From the NCBI GenBank assembly GCA_045643125.1, contig JAZUKE010000043.1, positions 1 to 5,110 of the forward strand: a stretch of DNA of 5,110 nucleotides. The letters are read 5' to 3'. The DNA comes from UBA1206 sp045643125. GTDB lineage: Bacteria > Bacillota > Clostridia > Oscillospirales > CAG-382. This document shows, piece after piece, positions 1 to 5,058 of the stretch. The notes below the pieces were generated by a model that saw nothing but the letters and a program-made list of their open reading frames with translations, had not been told where the DNA came from and searched no databases. The position numbers and the translations under genes are program-made. Positions within the stretch are counted from its first letter, which is position 1. Every line of letters starts with the position of its first letter.

Positions 1-788
1 GTCACCTTATCTATTCGAGATTCTGGCATCATTTCCTCTATGATATCGGCGTTACGACCACACCCGAACCCTACGCAAAGCGTTCGGCGCAGGGGCTTAT
101 CCTCGGAAGCGACGGCGAAAAGATGTCCAAGTCCAAGGGTAACGTAATAGATCCGCTCGACGTCGTGGAAGTTTACGGTGCAGACGTTCTCAGGACTTAC
201 GTCCTCTTTATGGGCGACTACGGTCAGTCCGCTCCCTGGTCCGACAACAGTATGAAGGGCTGCAAGCGTTTCCTCGACAGAGTTTGCGATCTGTTTGAAA
301 TAGCGTCAGGAAACGGAGAAACGAAAGAGCTTTCGTCTTCGTTCCACAAGACGATAAAGAAGGTCACGAACGATATCGAAGATATGAGATTCAATACCGC
401 CATCGCCGCTCTTATGACGCTTATCAACGAAATATACGACGTCGGTCATCTTACAAAGGACGAGCTTACCGTGTTCATCAAGCTCCTCTGCCCGTTTGCT
501 CCGCACCTTGCCGAAGAGATAAACGAACGTCTCGGAAACACCGGACTGCTTTCGCTTTCCAAGTGGCCCGAATATGACGAAGCAAAGACAAAAGACGCCA
601 CCGTCGAGATCGCGATTTCCGTCAACGGCAAGCTCAAAGGCACTATTGAGCTTCCGATAGGCGCGACGAAGGACGAAGCGGTAGAAGCCATCACCTCTTC
701 CGGAAAGATCGCCGATTTCGTCAGCGGAAAGACGGTCATAAAGGAAATTTACGTTCCCAACAAGATATACAATATCGTTGTGAAGTAA
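1..788 (+). CDS. leuS: Leucyl-tRNA synthetase, C-terminal part (5' truncated by window edge)
   Basis: This is the last 261 residues of leucyl-tRNA synthetase, the cytoplasmic class I enzyme that charges tRNA-Leu with leucine using ATP. The open frame runs back to base 3 with no stop, and bases 1-2 belong to the preceding codon, so an internal ATG at 123 is not the real start. Translation from base 3 begins HLIYSRFWHHFLYDIG, the conserved stretch before the second ATP-binding signature. The signature reads EKMSKSKGN (KMSKS at 120-134). Next come the tail of the catalytic fold (YGADVLRTYVLFMG), the helical anticodon-binding domain (about 270-600, including CPFAPHLAEE) and the C-terminal beta domain (VEIAISVNGKLKG to IYVPNKIYNIVVK), which contacts the tRNA elbow. 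The stop is TAA at 786-788. No truncation or frameshift is seen in this part. mscL follows after 60 bp. Identification is secure from motifs and domain order. Confidence 0.97.
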   Translation, partial: HLIYSRFWHHFLYDIGVTTTPEPYAKRSAQGLILGSDGEKMSKSKGNVIDPLDVVEVYGADVLRTYVLFMGDYGQSAPWSDNSMKGCKRFLDRVCDLFEIASGNGETKELSSSFHKTIKKVTNDIEDMRFNTAIAALMTLINEIYDVGHLTKDELTVFIKLLCPFAPHLAEEINERLGNTGLLSLSKWPEYDEAKTKDATVEIAISVNGKLKGTIELPIGATKDEAVEAITSSGKIADFVSGKTVIKEIYVPNKIYNIVVK

Positions 789-848
789 ACAGATTCAATT
801 TTTGCGTGCAAAACCAAAAAATATAAAAAACAAAAAGGAGAAATCAAA

Positions 849-1217
849 ATGGCAAAATCCAAATTCTGGTCTGATTTCAAGGAATTCATCGCAAAAGGCA
901 ATGTCCTCGATATGGCTGTCGGCGTTGTTATCGGCGGAGCTTTCAACAAAATCGTGACCTCCCTCGTCAATGACATCATTATGCCCCTCGTAAGCCTCAT
1001 CGTCGGCGGCACCTCCGTTGCCGATTGGAAATGGGTCATCAAAGCCGCTGAATACGACGAAGCCGGCAACGTTCTCAAAGCCGAAAGCGCTCTTACCTAC
1101 GGTGCTTTCATTCAGAACGTCATCGACTTCCTCATCGTCGCTTTCACGATCTTCGTAGTTCTCAGAGTTTTCACCAAACTCCAGGCAAAGAGAAAGAAAG
1201 AAGAAAAGAAGGACTAA
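849..1217 (+). CDS. mscL: Large-conductance mechanosensitive channel MscL
   Basis: This 122-residue inner-membrane protein is MscL, a homopentameric channel that opens under high membrane tension and releases solutes during osmotic downshock. Residues 1-16 form the amphipathic N-terminal helix. TM1 (about 17-52) carries the family signature around GNVLDMAVGVVIGGAF. By alignment from memory with the E. coli protein, M22 replaces the pore-constriction leucine L19 and V26 matches V23. A short periplasmic loop (about 53-82) is followed by TM2 (about 83-109, YGAFIQNVIDFLIVAF). The basic cluster KRKKEEKK ends the protein, so most of the usual cytoplasmic C-terminal helix bundle is absent. An AAGGAG ribosome site at 835-840 lies 8 nt before the ATG and fixes the start. 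Codons strongly favour C-ending forms (ATC, CTC, GTC, TTC), which suggests good expression. The next gene begins 3 bp after the stop. Confidence 0.97.
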   Translation: MAKSKFWSDFKEFIAKGNVLDMAVGVVIGGAFNKIVTSLVNDIIMPLVSLIVGGTSVADWKWVIKAAEYDEAGNVLKAESALTYGAFIQNVIDFLIVAFTIFVVLRVFTKLQAKRKKEEKKD

Positions 1218-1220
1218 AAC

Positions 1221-2105
1221 GTGAGCGTTTTCATCGGAGCCGACGGCGGCGGAACGAAGCTGCAGCTTCGGCTTGAAAAAGACGGTTACATAATTGACTC
1301 CCGCTTAAACGCGGGAGTCAATCCCAATGATACGGGTTTTGAAAGATCCGCGGACACCGTCGCTGCGGAAATGAGCTATCTCTGCGCGGCAAACGGCATT
1401 GACAGAAGCGAAGTGAGCGGCATTTTCGCCGGTATCGCCGGAGGAAGCACCGCCGATTACGCTTCTCTGCTCAAAGATAAGCTCGACAAAGCGTTCCCCA
1501 ATTCGTCAAACGGCGTCAGCCACGACGGCGAAAACATCATCTACGCCGCTTTTCCGGAAAAGGACGGCGCTATCGTGATATGCGGAACAGGCTCGTCCTG
1601 CTTCGTGAAAAAGGGAGACGACATCCACCGCATAGGCGGATATTCCACGTTCGATATGAACGGAAGCGGGTACGAGATCGGTCTTCGTGCGATCTGCCAC
1701 ACGCTGAAAAGCTATGACGGACGCGAGGAAAGGTCGTATCTCTGCGGACTTGTGGAAGAAAAAGCGGGCGGCAGCTGCATCGACAAGCTGAAAGAACTGC
1801 TTGCCCTTTCAAAAAAGTCGATAGCCGACTACACAAAGCCCGTATTCGACGCCGCAGTCAAGGGCGATCCTTACGCCGACGCGATCATCGAAAGCTCCGC
1901 GGAATACATCGCCGAGTCGATAAGAGCGGCAAAACGCTTTTTTGATGAAAGATTCGAGGTCTGCATCGCCGGGAGCGTAGGCTGCCACGGCTATATGCTC
2001 GAAAAAATACGCCGCCTTTCGTCCGGTATCTCCGACGTCTTCCCTCTTGAAGAAAAGCCGGTGTCGGGCGCGTTGTATAAAGCAAAACTGCTGTCAAAAA
2101 AGTAA
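1221..2105 (+). CDS. BadF/BadG/BcrA/BcrD-type ATPase, N-acetylglucosamine kinase-like
   Basis: A 294-residue actin/hexokinase-fold (ASKHA) protein of the BadF/BcrA ATPase family, whose sugar-kinase branch includes N-acetylglucosamine kinase. The N-terminal phosphate-1 loop is IGADGGGTK (residues 5-13). D102 (SHDGEN) sits where the catalytic-base aspartate of such kinases is expected. The second phosphate loop is ICGTGSS (120-126). GGYSTFDMNGSGYEIG (139-154) matches the family's GGWG-GDEGSGY region but is altered. IAGSVG (249-254) and PVSGAL (280-285) match the C-terminal ATP-binding segments. There is no iron-sulfur Cys motif of the enzyme-activator type, so a sugar-kinase role is more likely than a dehydratase activator. 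The substrate cannot be read from sequence. The start is GTG, supported by an AGAAGGA site at 1207-1213 with 7 nt spacing. The gene lies 3 bp after mscL, suggesting shared transcription, and a strong terminator overlaps its stop. Confidence 0.85.
   Translation: MSVFIGADGGGTKLQLRLEKDGYIIDSRLNAGVNPNDTGFERSADTVAAEMSYLCAANGIDRSEVSGIFAGIAGGSTADYASLLKDKLDKAFPNSSNGVSHDGENIIYAAFPEKDGAIVICGTGSSCFVKKGDDIHRIGGYSTFDMNGSGYEIGLRAICHTLKSYDGREERSYLCGLVEEKAGGSCIDKLKELLALSKKSIADYTKPVFDAAVKGDPYADAIIESSAEYIAESIRAAKRFFDERFEVCIAGSVGCHGYMLEKIRRLSSGISDVFPLEEKPVSGALYKAKLLSKK
1293..1322 (+). repeat. Perfect 12-bp inverted repeat inside the ATPase gene
   Basis: ATTGACTCCCGC at 1293-1304 is followed by the loop TTAAAC and then its exact complement GCGGGAGTCAAT at 1311-1322. 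It lies in codons 25-34, about 70-100 nt after the GTG start. No T-run follows on either strand, so it does not look like an intrinsic terminator. The loop includes a TTA leucine codon, whereas CTN codons appear to predominate for leucine in the rest of this gene. Confidence 0.85.
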
Positions 2106-2147
2106 ACAGAGTCTTGACCGATTTCATCAAGGCTCTGTTTTTGTTTT
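2104..2147. terminator. Bidirectional Rho-independent terminator between convergent genes
   Basis: AAACAGAGTCTTGA (2104-2117) pairs with TCAAGGCTCTGTTT (2127-2140), giving a 14-bp stem with one G-T pair and a 9-nt loop. A T-rich tail (2138-2147) follows on the + strand. On the - strand the same stem is followed by TTTACTTTTTTG. The hairpin begins within the TAA of the + strand ATPase gene, and the tail reaches the stop of the - strand coat gene, so it can end transcription from both sides. Confidence 0.92.
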
Positions 2148-2595
2148 ACTGCATTCCGTTCACGGACATATAATCGTAGATCATCTTTCCGTGTTCCTGC
2201 TCTTCTTTCTGGATATGGTTGAGGACGCTTCGCAGGTTTTCGTCGCAGAACTCGAAAATGCAGGTGTCGTAAAGCTGCGAAACGTGCTTTTCGCCGGCAA
2301 GGACGTCGCTGCAAAGATAGCAGTCGTTCTGCTTGTCGGGGTTTTCCGCTTTGCCGTAAAAGGCGCTGAAGGTCGGTTTGTTCGACTGTCCGCCGCCCAT
2401 AGCCGGCACGTTCCCCGATTCAATGGTGCTTATCGTGTCGAAATGCTGTCTTTCCGCCTGCGCGATCGTGGTGAAAAGATTTTTGAGCTGCGCATCCTTC
2501 GCGCAGGAAGAATGTTTGGTGTACTTGTCGATGCAGAGCTTTTCCTGCTCTTTCAGGTCTTTCAGAAGTCCGGTTTCCTTTTGTGTCAGAGTCAT
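2146..2595 (-). CDS. CotF-like spore coat protein, ferritin-like fold
   Basis: A 149-residue protein of the clostridial spore coat/CotF type (Coat F family, ferritin-like clan). Helix 1 (about 5-30) contains LKEQEKLCIDKY. Helix 2 (about 35-60) contains AERQH. A Gly/Pro/Ser-rich linker follows (61-90, VPAMGGGQS). Two further helices then carry CYLCSDVLAGEKHVSQLYD and LNHIQKEEQEHGKMIYDYM, and the end is NGMQ. Acidic and His residues are placed as in diiron ferritin-like proteins: E18, E48-x-x-H51, E102 and E132-x-x-H135. There are six cysteines, including C92-x-x-C95. There is no signal peptide or membrane segment. In this family such proteins are taken to associate with the spore coat, but a direct role here is inference. 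The ATG at 2595 is backed by GAGGTGA (2605-2611, 9 nt spacing), and that site is part of an inverted repeat. The HAD gene ends 61 nt upstream on the same strand. Confidence 0.85.
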   Translation of the reverse strand: MTLTQKETGLLKDLKEQEKLCIDKYTKHSSCAKDAQLKNLFTTIAQAERQHFDTISTIESGNVPAMGGGQSNKPTFSAFYGKAENPDKQNDCYLCSDVLAGEKHVSQLYDTCIFEFCDENLRSVLNHIQKEEQEHGKMIYDYMSVNGMQ

Positions 2596-2596
2596 A

Positions 2597-2646
2597 AAAA
2601 TAAATCACCTCAACGGTATTATTGCCGCGTTTCGGTGATTTATTCC
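2597..2646 (-). promoter_or_regulatory. Hairpin occluding the coat gene's ribosome binding site
   Basis: On the - strand AATAAATCACC (2644-2634) is the exact complement of GGTGATTTATT (2609-2599). Two outer G-T pairs extend the stem to 13 bp. The 24-nt loop can form an inner helix of about 5 bp (AAC..GG with CC..GTT, 2-nt bulge). The right arm contains most of the GAGGTGA ribosome site of the coat gene and runs straight into TTTTT and the ATG. It could block translation, act as a terminator for the HAD transcript, or do both. Confidence 0.7.
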
Positions 2647-2667
2647 TGTTATTCCGTTATTTGTCAG
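2639..2667 (-). promoter_or_regulatory. Weak promoter candidate for the coat gene
   Basis: CTGACA (2667-2662, five of six matches to TTGACA) lies 17 nt before AATAAA (2644-2639, four of six matches to TATAAT). It straddles the end of the HAD gene. A transcript from here would begin near 2632, inside the hairpin loop, and would lack the arm that hides the ribosome site. The -10 is poor, and a spore gene would more likely use a sporulation sigma factor, so this is tentative. Confidence 0.25.
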
Positions 2668-3319
2668 CGGAAAGTATCATATCGGCGATCTCCTTCGGCG
2701 ACGACGCGATATAATCGGGGCAGGCTTCTTCAAGCTCCGCTTTTGTGCCGTAGCCGTAAAGCACGCCCATTGAGTCAACGCCGATCTTTTTTGCGCCGAT
2801 CACGTCGTACTTGCGGTCACCGACCATAAGAACGGACGACAGATCGGTTATCCCGTTTGACGAGAGCGCGTATCGTATGACGTCGTCCTTGCCCGTTCTC
2901 GTTTCGTCGAGCGACGCGCCCGCGATGAAGTCGAAATATCCGTCGATGCCGAAATGCCTGATTATTTCGGCTGCGTAAGGCTCGGGCTTGGACGTTGCCG
3001 TGAGAACGAGTCTGCCGGAGGCTTTAAGACGTTCGAGACATTCGGGGATGCCGTCGTAAACGTAGTTCTCGAACATTCCTTTCGTCGTGTAGTATTCGCG
3101 GTAAAACCTGACAGCGTTCATACATTCTTCCTCGGGGATGCCGTAATACTCGTGGAACGAATTGACGAGCGGCGGGCCTATCACTTTGTAAAGCTCGCTT
3201 CTGTCCGATACGGTTATGCCGTATTTTTTAAGGGAATACATAAACGAATTCGTTATTCCGAGCGCCGGATCGGTCAGCGTCCCGTCGAGATCGAATAAAA
3301 TGCAGCCGTATTTTTTCAT
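2657..3319 (-). CDS. HAD-superfamily phosphatase, phosphoglycolate phosphatase-like
   Basis: A 220-residue cytoplasmic HAD hydrolase of the Gph/PpaX type, expected to remove phosphate from small phosphorylated metabolites using Mg2+. Motif I is FDLDGTLTD, with nucleophile D10 and acid/base D12. Residues about 15-85 form the helical C1 cap, including IGPPLVNSF. Motif II is LTATSKPE, with T109 as the likely conserved Thr/Ser. Motif III is K144 in GKDD. Motif IV is MVGDRKYD (D168 and D172). All catalytic residues are present and the length is normal for the family. The substrate (phosphoglycolate, pyrophosphate, nucleotide or other) cannot be told from sequence. GGAGG at 3324-3328 lies 4 nt before the ATG, slightly close but strong. 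The gene shares strand with the TIGR04076-type gene upstream (82 bp) and the coat gene downstream (61 bp). Hairpins in both gaps suggest it may be its own transcription unit. Confidence 0.93.
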   Translation of the reverse strand: MKKYGCILFDLDGTLTDPALGITNSFMYSLKKYGITVSDRSELYKVIGPPLVNSFHEYYGIPEEECMNAVRFYREYYTTKGMFENYVYDGIPECLERLKASGRLVLTATSKPEPYAAEIIRHFGIDGYFDFIAGASLDETRTGKDDVIRYALSSNGITDLSSVLMVGDRKYDVIGAKKIGVDSMGVLYGYGTKAELEEACPDYIASSPKEIADMILSADK

Positions 3320-3358
3320 TTTGCCTCCGGATCGTAAAAATCAGTACACTTCTTTTGA

Positions 3359-3397
3359 ATAAAATATATCAGCCTTTTTTGTTGTCAAAGACCGATA
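3359..3397 (-). terminator. Possible terminator of the TIGR04076-type gene
   Basis: On the - strand TATCGGTCTTT (3397-3387) pairs with AAAGGCTGATA (3377-3367). This gives 11 bp, two of them G-T, with a 9-nt loop. TATTTTATT follows as an interrupted T-tract. It begins 5 nt after the upstream gene's stop. The stem is A/T-rich and the tract is broken by A, so termination may be partial. Confidence 0.5.
3361..3388 (-). promoter_or_regulatory. Candidate promoter of the HAD phosphatase gene
   Basis: A consensus TTGACA (3388-3383) is followed 16 nt later by TATTTT (3366-3361). TATATT at 3368-3363 is an alternative with only 14 nt spacing. The position, about 40 nt before the HAD start codon, is suitable. 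The -35 box lies in the hairpin of a possible terminator of the preceding gene, so the two calls partly compete. Confidence 0.45.
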
Positions 3398-3401
3398 CTT
3401 T

Positions 3402-3650
3402 TTATTCTATGACTTCCCCATGAATATGCACCCGGGATTCATCCGGACACATAGCGTCAAAGCATTTCGCACGGGCATTCCCGTAATCAAGCTCCGCCCC
3501 GTTTTTCAGTGCATATACCGAAGGATAAATCACATTCCACAATTCATGACACAACGGCGGGCACAGATCGTCAACGATAAAGACGTCGCCTTTTTTTACA
3601 TATGCGCATCTGCATCTGCTTTCCGTAATTGTAAGTTTTACTTTACTCAT
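3402..3650 (-). CDS. TIGR04076-family small Cys-rich protein, function unknown
   Basis: An 82-residue protein that I match from memory to the TIGR04076 family, common in anaerobic Firmicutes and without an established function. The family features seen are an N-terminal strand with cysteines (C13, C15), GDVFIV (21-26), the central CPPLCHELWNVIYPSVYALKNGAEL (C30, C34; 30-54), and the closing CPDESRVHIHGEV (C68). With C63 there are six cysteines in 82 residues, which suggests metal binding or redox chemistry, though no known cluster motif is exact. There is no signal peptide or membrane helix. The start ATG at 3650 is the first in the frame, since stops lie just upstream. The best ribosome site, AGGAGA at 3663-3668, is 12 nt away, which is long. 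It has its own promoter candidate and a possible terminator, so it is probably transcribed alone. Confidence 0.8.
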   Translation of the reverse strand: MSKVKLTITESRCRCAYVKKGDVFIVDDLCPPLCHELWNVIYPSVYALKNGAELDYGNARAKCFDAMCPDESRVHIHGEVIE

Positions 3651-3713
3651 TCGGCTTATCGCTCTCCTGCAAGTTTATCATATTTATTCCGCAATTTCTG
3701 ATTCATCGGGTAT

Positions 3714-3742
3714 ATAATAACATATTCTCGTAAACTTTTCAA
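3714..3742 (-). promoter_or_regulatory. Promoter of the TIGR04076-type gene
   Basis: TTGAAA (3742-3737) lies 17 nt before TATTAT (3719-3714), a good fit to a housekeeping sigma-A promoter. The expected start would be near 3707, leaving about 57 nt of leader before the ATG at 3650. The promoter separates the multi-hairpin element from the small gene. Confidence 0.65.
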
Positions 3743-3772
3743 CCGATTTTGCAAAAAAGCCCTCGGTTTACG

Positions 3773-3941
3773 GGTGATGCTAAAAAGGAATGAAGCATTT
3801 GCTTCGCAAATATGAAGCAGAAACCTTGCGGTTTCTATGAAGCGCTCACTTCGTTCGCATTAAGCGAAGCGCACCCGTTTTCCTTCATGTGCCGTAAGGC
3901 ACGCTTCATAGGGCGAAGCCCTGCTTCATTTTTCATGCACC
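3773..3941. repeat. Mirror-symmetric multi-hairpin element (MITE/REP-like)
   Basis: The gene-free stretch 3743-3969 is dominated by this imperfect palindrome. ATGAAGC occurs three times (3790, 3812, 3837) in the left half. CTTCAT/GCTTCAT occurs three times (3883, 3903, 3923) in the right half. Between them sit stem-loops: ATTTGC-TTC-GCAAAT (3797-3811), AGAAACC-TTGC-GGTTTCT (3819-3836), a central hairpin (CTTCG 3849-3853 with CGAAG 3865-3869, or TTCGC with GCGAA), GTGCC-GTAA-GGCAC (3889-3902) and AGGGC-GAA-GCCCT (3910-3922). Both outer ends carry a GGTG..ATG..AAAAA-type segment in opposite orientation (3773-3796 and 3923-3941). GCACC-GCA-GGTGC (3937-3949) adds a sixth hairpin at the right edge. 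There is no long coding frame. It resembles a non-autonomous mobile or REP/BIME-like repeat. A structured RNA or composite terminator is the alternative. No second copy is visible in this window. Confidence 0.75.
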
Positions 3942-3969
3942 GCAGGTGCGCTGCACCAGAAAAAAGCAA

Positions 3970-5046
3970 TTACCCGTTGATCAGTTTTTGAAAGTCAATG
4001 CGCTCACGTAAAGGATTAAACAGTTTCTTATTGACAGCATATTTCCAATAATCCATAGAATCAGTCGGAGAAAGCTCACAAGAAATATCATCTTCAACAT
4101 GGTCAAAAATGGTACAGGTATATTGGCATTTTCCGTTCAGGTTGAATGAATCTCTTTTTTGTGCATATTCTTTTGCAATGGCAAGATAGTTGACCGCACC
4201 GTCGAAATCGTGTTCTGTCATACTGATCTCAGCACGTTCCAGATAAAGCAAATACAAATTCCAGAAAAATCTGTTATAATCCCGGTCAGGAACAAACATT
4301 TTAATTATGTTTTCGGAATAATCCACCGCGGTTTTGACGTATTCAGTCTTTTGATACTGGAATTTCCATATACTTCCTAATGCGTCCAAAAGCTCGTTGA
4401 TTTTAGAATATACAATTTTTTGTCTGATTTTGAGCAGCTCATCTCCCTCAGTACATAGTTCAAGCATCATATCTCTGCTGGGCTCCTGTTTTTCGGGGAA
4501 TAGCTCTGCATACTTCCTTGCTTCGCTGAGGTTTTCGAGATATTTCAAATCAAGAATGATCCCATGCAGTGCTTTATGGCGGATCTCACTATCGGAGCAG
4601 CCTTCAATAACCATCTCATAATGTCTTTTTGACTTTTCAAGCATCGAATTGAAGTAATCCTTGCTGCCGCCGTTTCGGTAATCATCATTAAAAGCCATAC
4701 AGTATTCCATCGAAGCCAGCCATTCCAAATACTTGTAATCTCCCGGAAATTCGGATACAGCCTGCTGAGCTATGGCATACATTTCCTGCATATCCTTTTG
4801 CCAATAGTTTTCGTAAGCTTCGTCAAATTCCGCACGGCGGGCATTTTCACCGTCAATACCGAAGAGAACGTCAGCCGAGACATGAAAAAGTCGCGTCAGC
4901 GGGGCAATTAACGACAAATCGGGGCTTGAAACATCGGTTTCCCATTTTGAAACCGCCTGATAAGAAACGCCCAACAGATCCGCGAGTTTCTCTTGCGTCA
5001 TATCATTTTGTCGGCGTAATTCTTTTATTTTTTTGCCAATACTCAT
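3970..5046 (-). CDS. XRE-family transcriptional regulator with long helical C-terminal domain
   Basis: A 358-residue DNA-binding regulator. Residues about 5-60 form a Cro/CI-type helix-turn-helix: IGKKIKELRRQNDMTQEKLA, then LLGVSYQAVSKWETD with recognition helix SYQAVSKWET (28-37), then PDLSLIAPLTRLFHVSADVLFGID. The remaining roughly 290 residues look all-helical with paired-helix, TPR-like spacing (for example AVNYLAIAKEYAQKRD), a likely sensing or dimerisation region. No enzymatic motif, signal peptide or membrane segment is seen. The target and signal are unknown. An RRNPP-type peptide sensor is possible but not shown. An ATG at 5061 in the same frame would add five residues. I chose 5046 because those extra codons contain the ribosome site. 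The gene looks visibly richer in A/T than leuS and the ATPase gene (not counted) and sits beside the repeat element, which fits an accessory or transferred gene. The target genes may lie outside the window. Confidence 0.88.
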   Translation of the reverse strand: MSIGKKIKELRRQNDMTQEKLADLLGVSYQAVSKWETDVSSPDLSLIAPLTRLFHVSADVLFGIDGENARRAEFDEAYENYWQKDMQEMYAIAQQAVSEFPGDYKYLEWLASMEYCMAFNDDYRNGGSKDYFNSMLEKSKRHYEMVIEGCSDSEIRHKALHGIILDLKYLENLSEARKYAELFPEKQEPSRDMMLELCTEGDELLKIRQKIVYSKINELLDALGSIWKFQYQKTEYVKTAVDYSENIIKMFVPDRDYNRFFWNLYLLYLERAEISMTEHDFDGAVNYLAIAKEYAQKRDSFNLNGKCQYTCTIFDHVEDDISCELSPTDSMDYWKYAVNKKLFNPLRERIDFQKLING

Positions 5047-5052
5047 ATTGTG

Positions 5053-5058
5053 TCCTTT
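5053..5058 (-). promoter_or_regulatory. Ribosome binding site that decides the regulator's start
   Basis: AAAGGA at 5058-5053 lies 6 nt before the ATG at 5046. If the upstream ATG (5061) were used, this site would be codons 2-3 of the protein. The spacing therefore favours the shorter 358-residue form. Confidence 0.8.

Noticed and set aside
789..848. Separate promoter or terminator between leuS and mscL
   Set aside because: TATAAA at 822-827 has only a weak TTGCGT at 14-nt spacing. The small palindrome TTTTGC-GT-GCAAAA (800-813) has too short a loop and no T-run after it.
1991..2314. Arg-rich - strand frame over the terminator and ATPase 3' end
   Set aside because: It crosses a strong bidirectional terminator and overlaps two confident genes. 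The composition is typical of an antisense shadow.
2047..2829. A 260-codon + strand reading frame across the coat and HAD genes
   Set aside because: It is the antisense of two well-recognised - strand genes, starts inside the ATPase gene, and has a low-complexity Arg/Ser-rich end with no family resemblance.
3711..3720. TATAAT on the + strand as a rightward promoter
   Set aside because: No + strand gene lies downstream, and the same A/T-rich bases form the better supported - strand -10 box.
3751..3768. Terminator of the XRE gene at GAGGGC followed by six T on the - strand
   Set aside because: The T-run is convincing, but I find no nearby left arm that pairs well with GAGGGC. The nearest GCCCT is about 150 nt away in another hairpin.
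3790..3929. Regularly spaced ATGAAGC/GCTTCAT copies as a CRISPR array
   Set aside because: The repeats are only 7 bp, switch orientation halfway, and the intervening segments are self-complementary hairpins rather than unique spacers. No cas gene is nearby.
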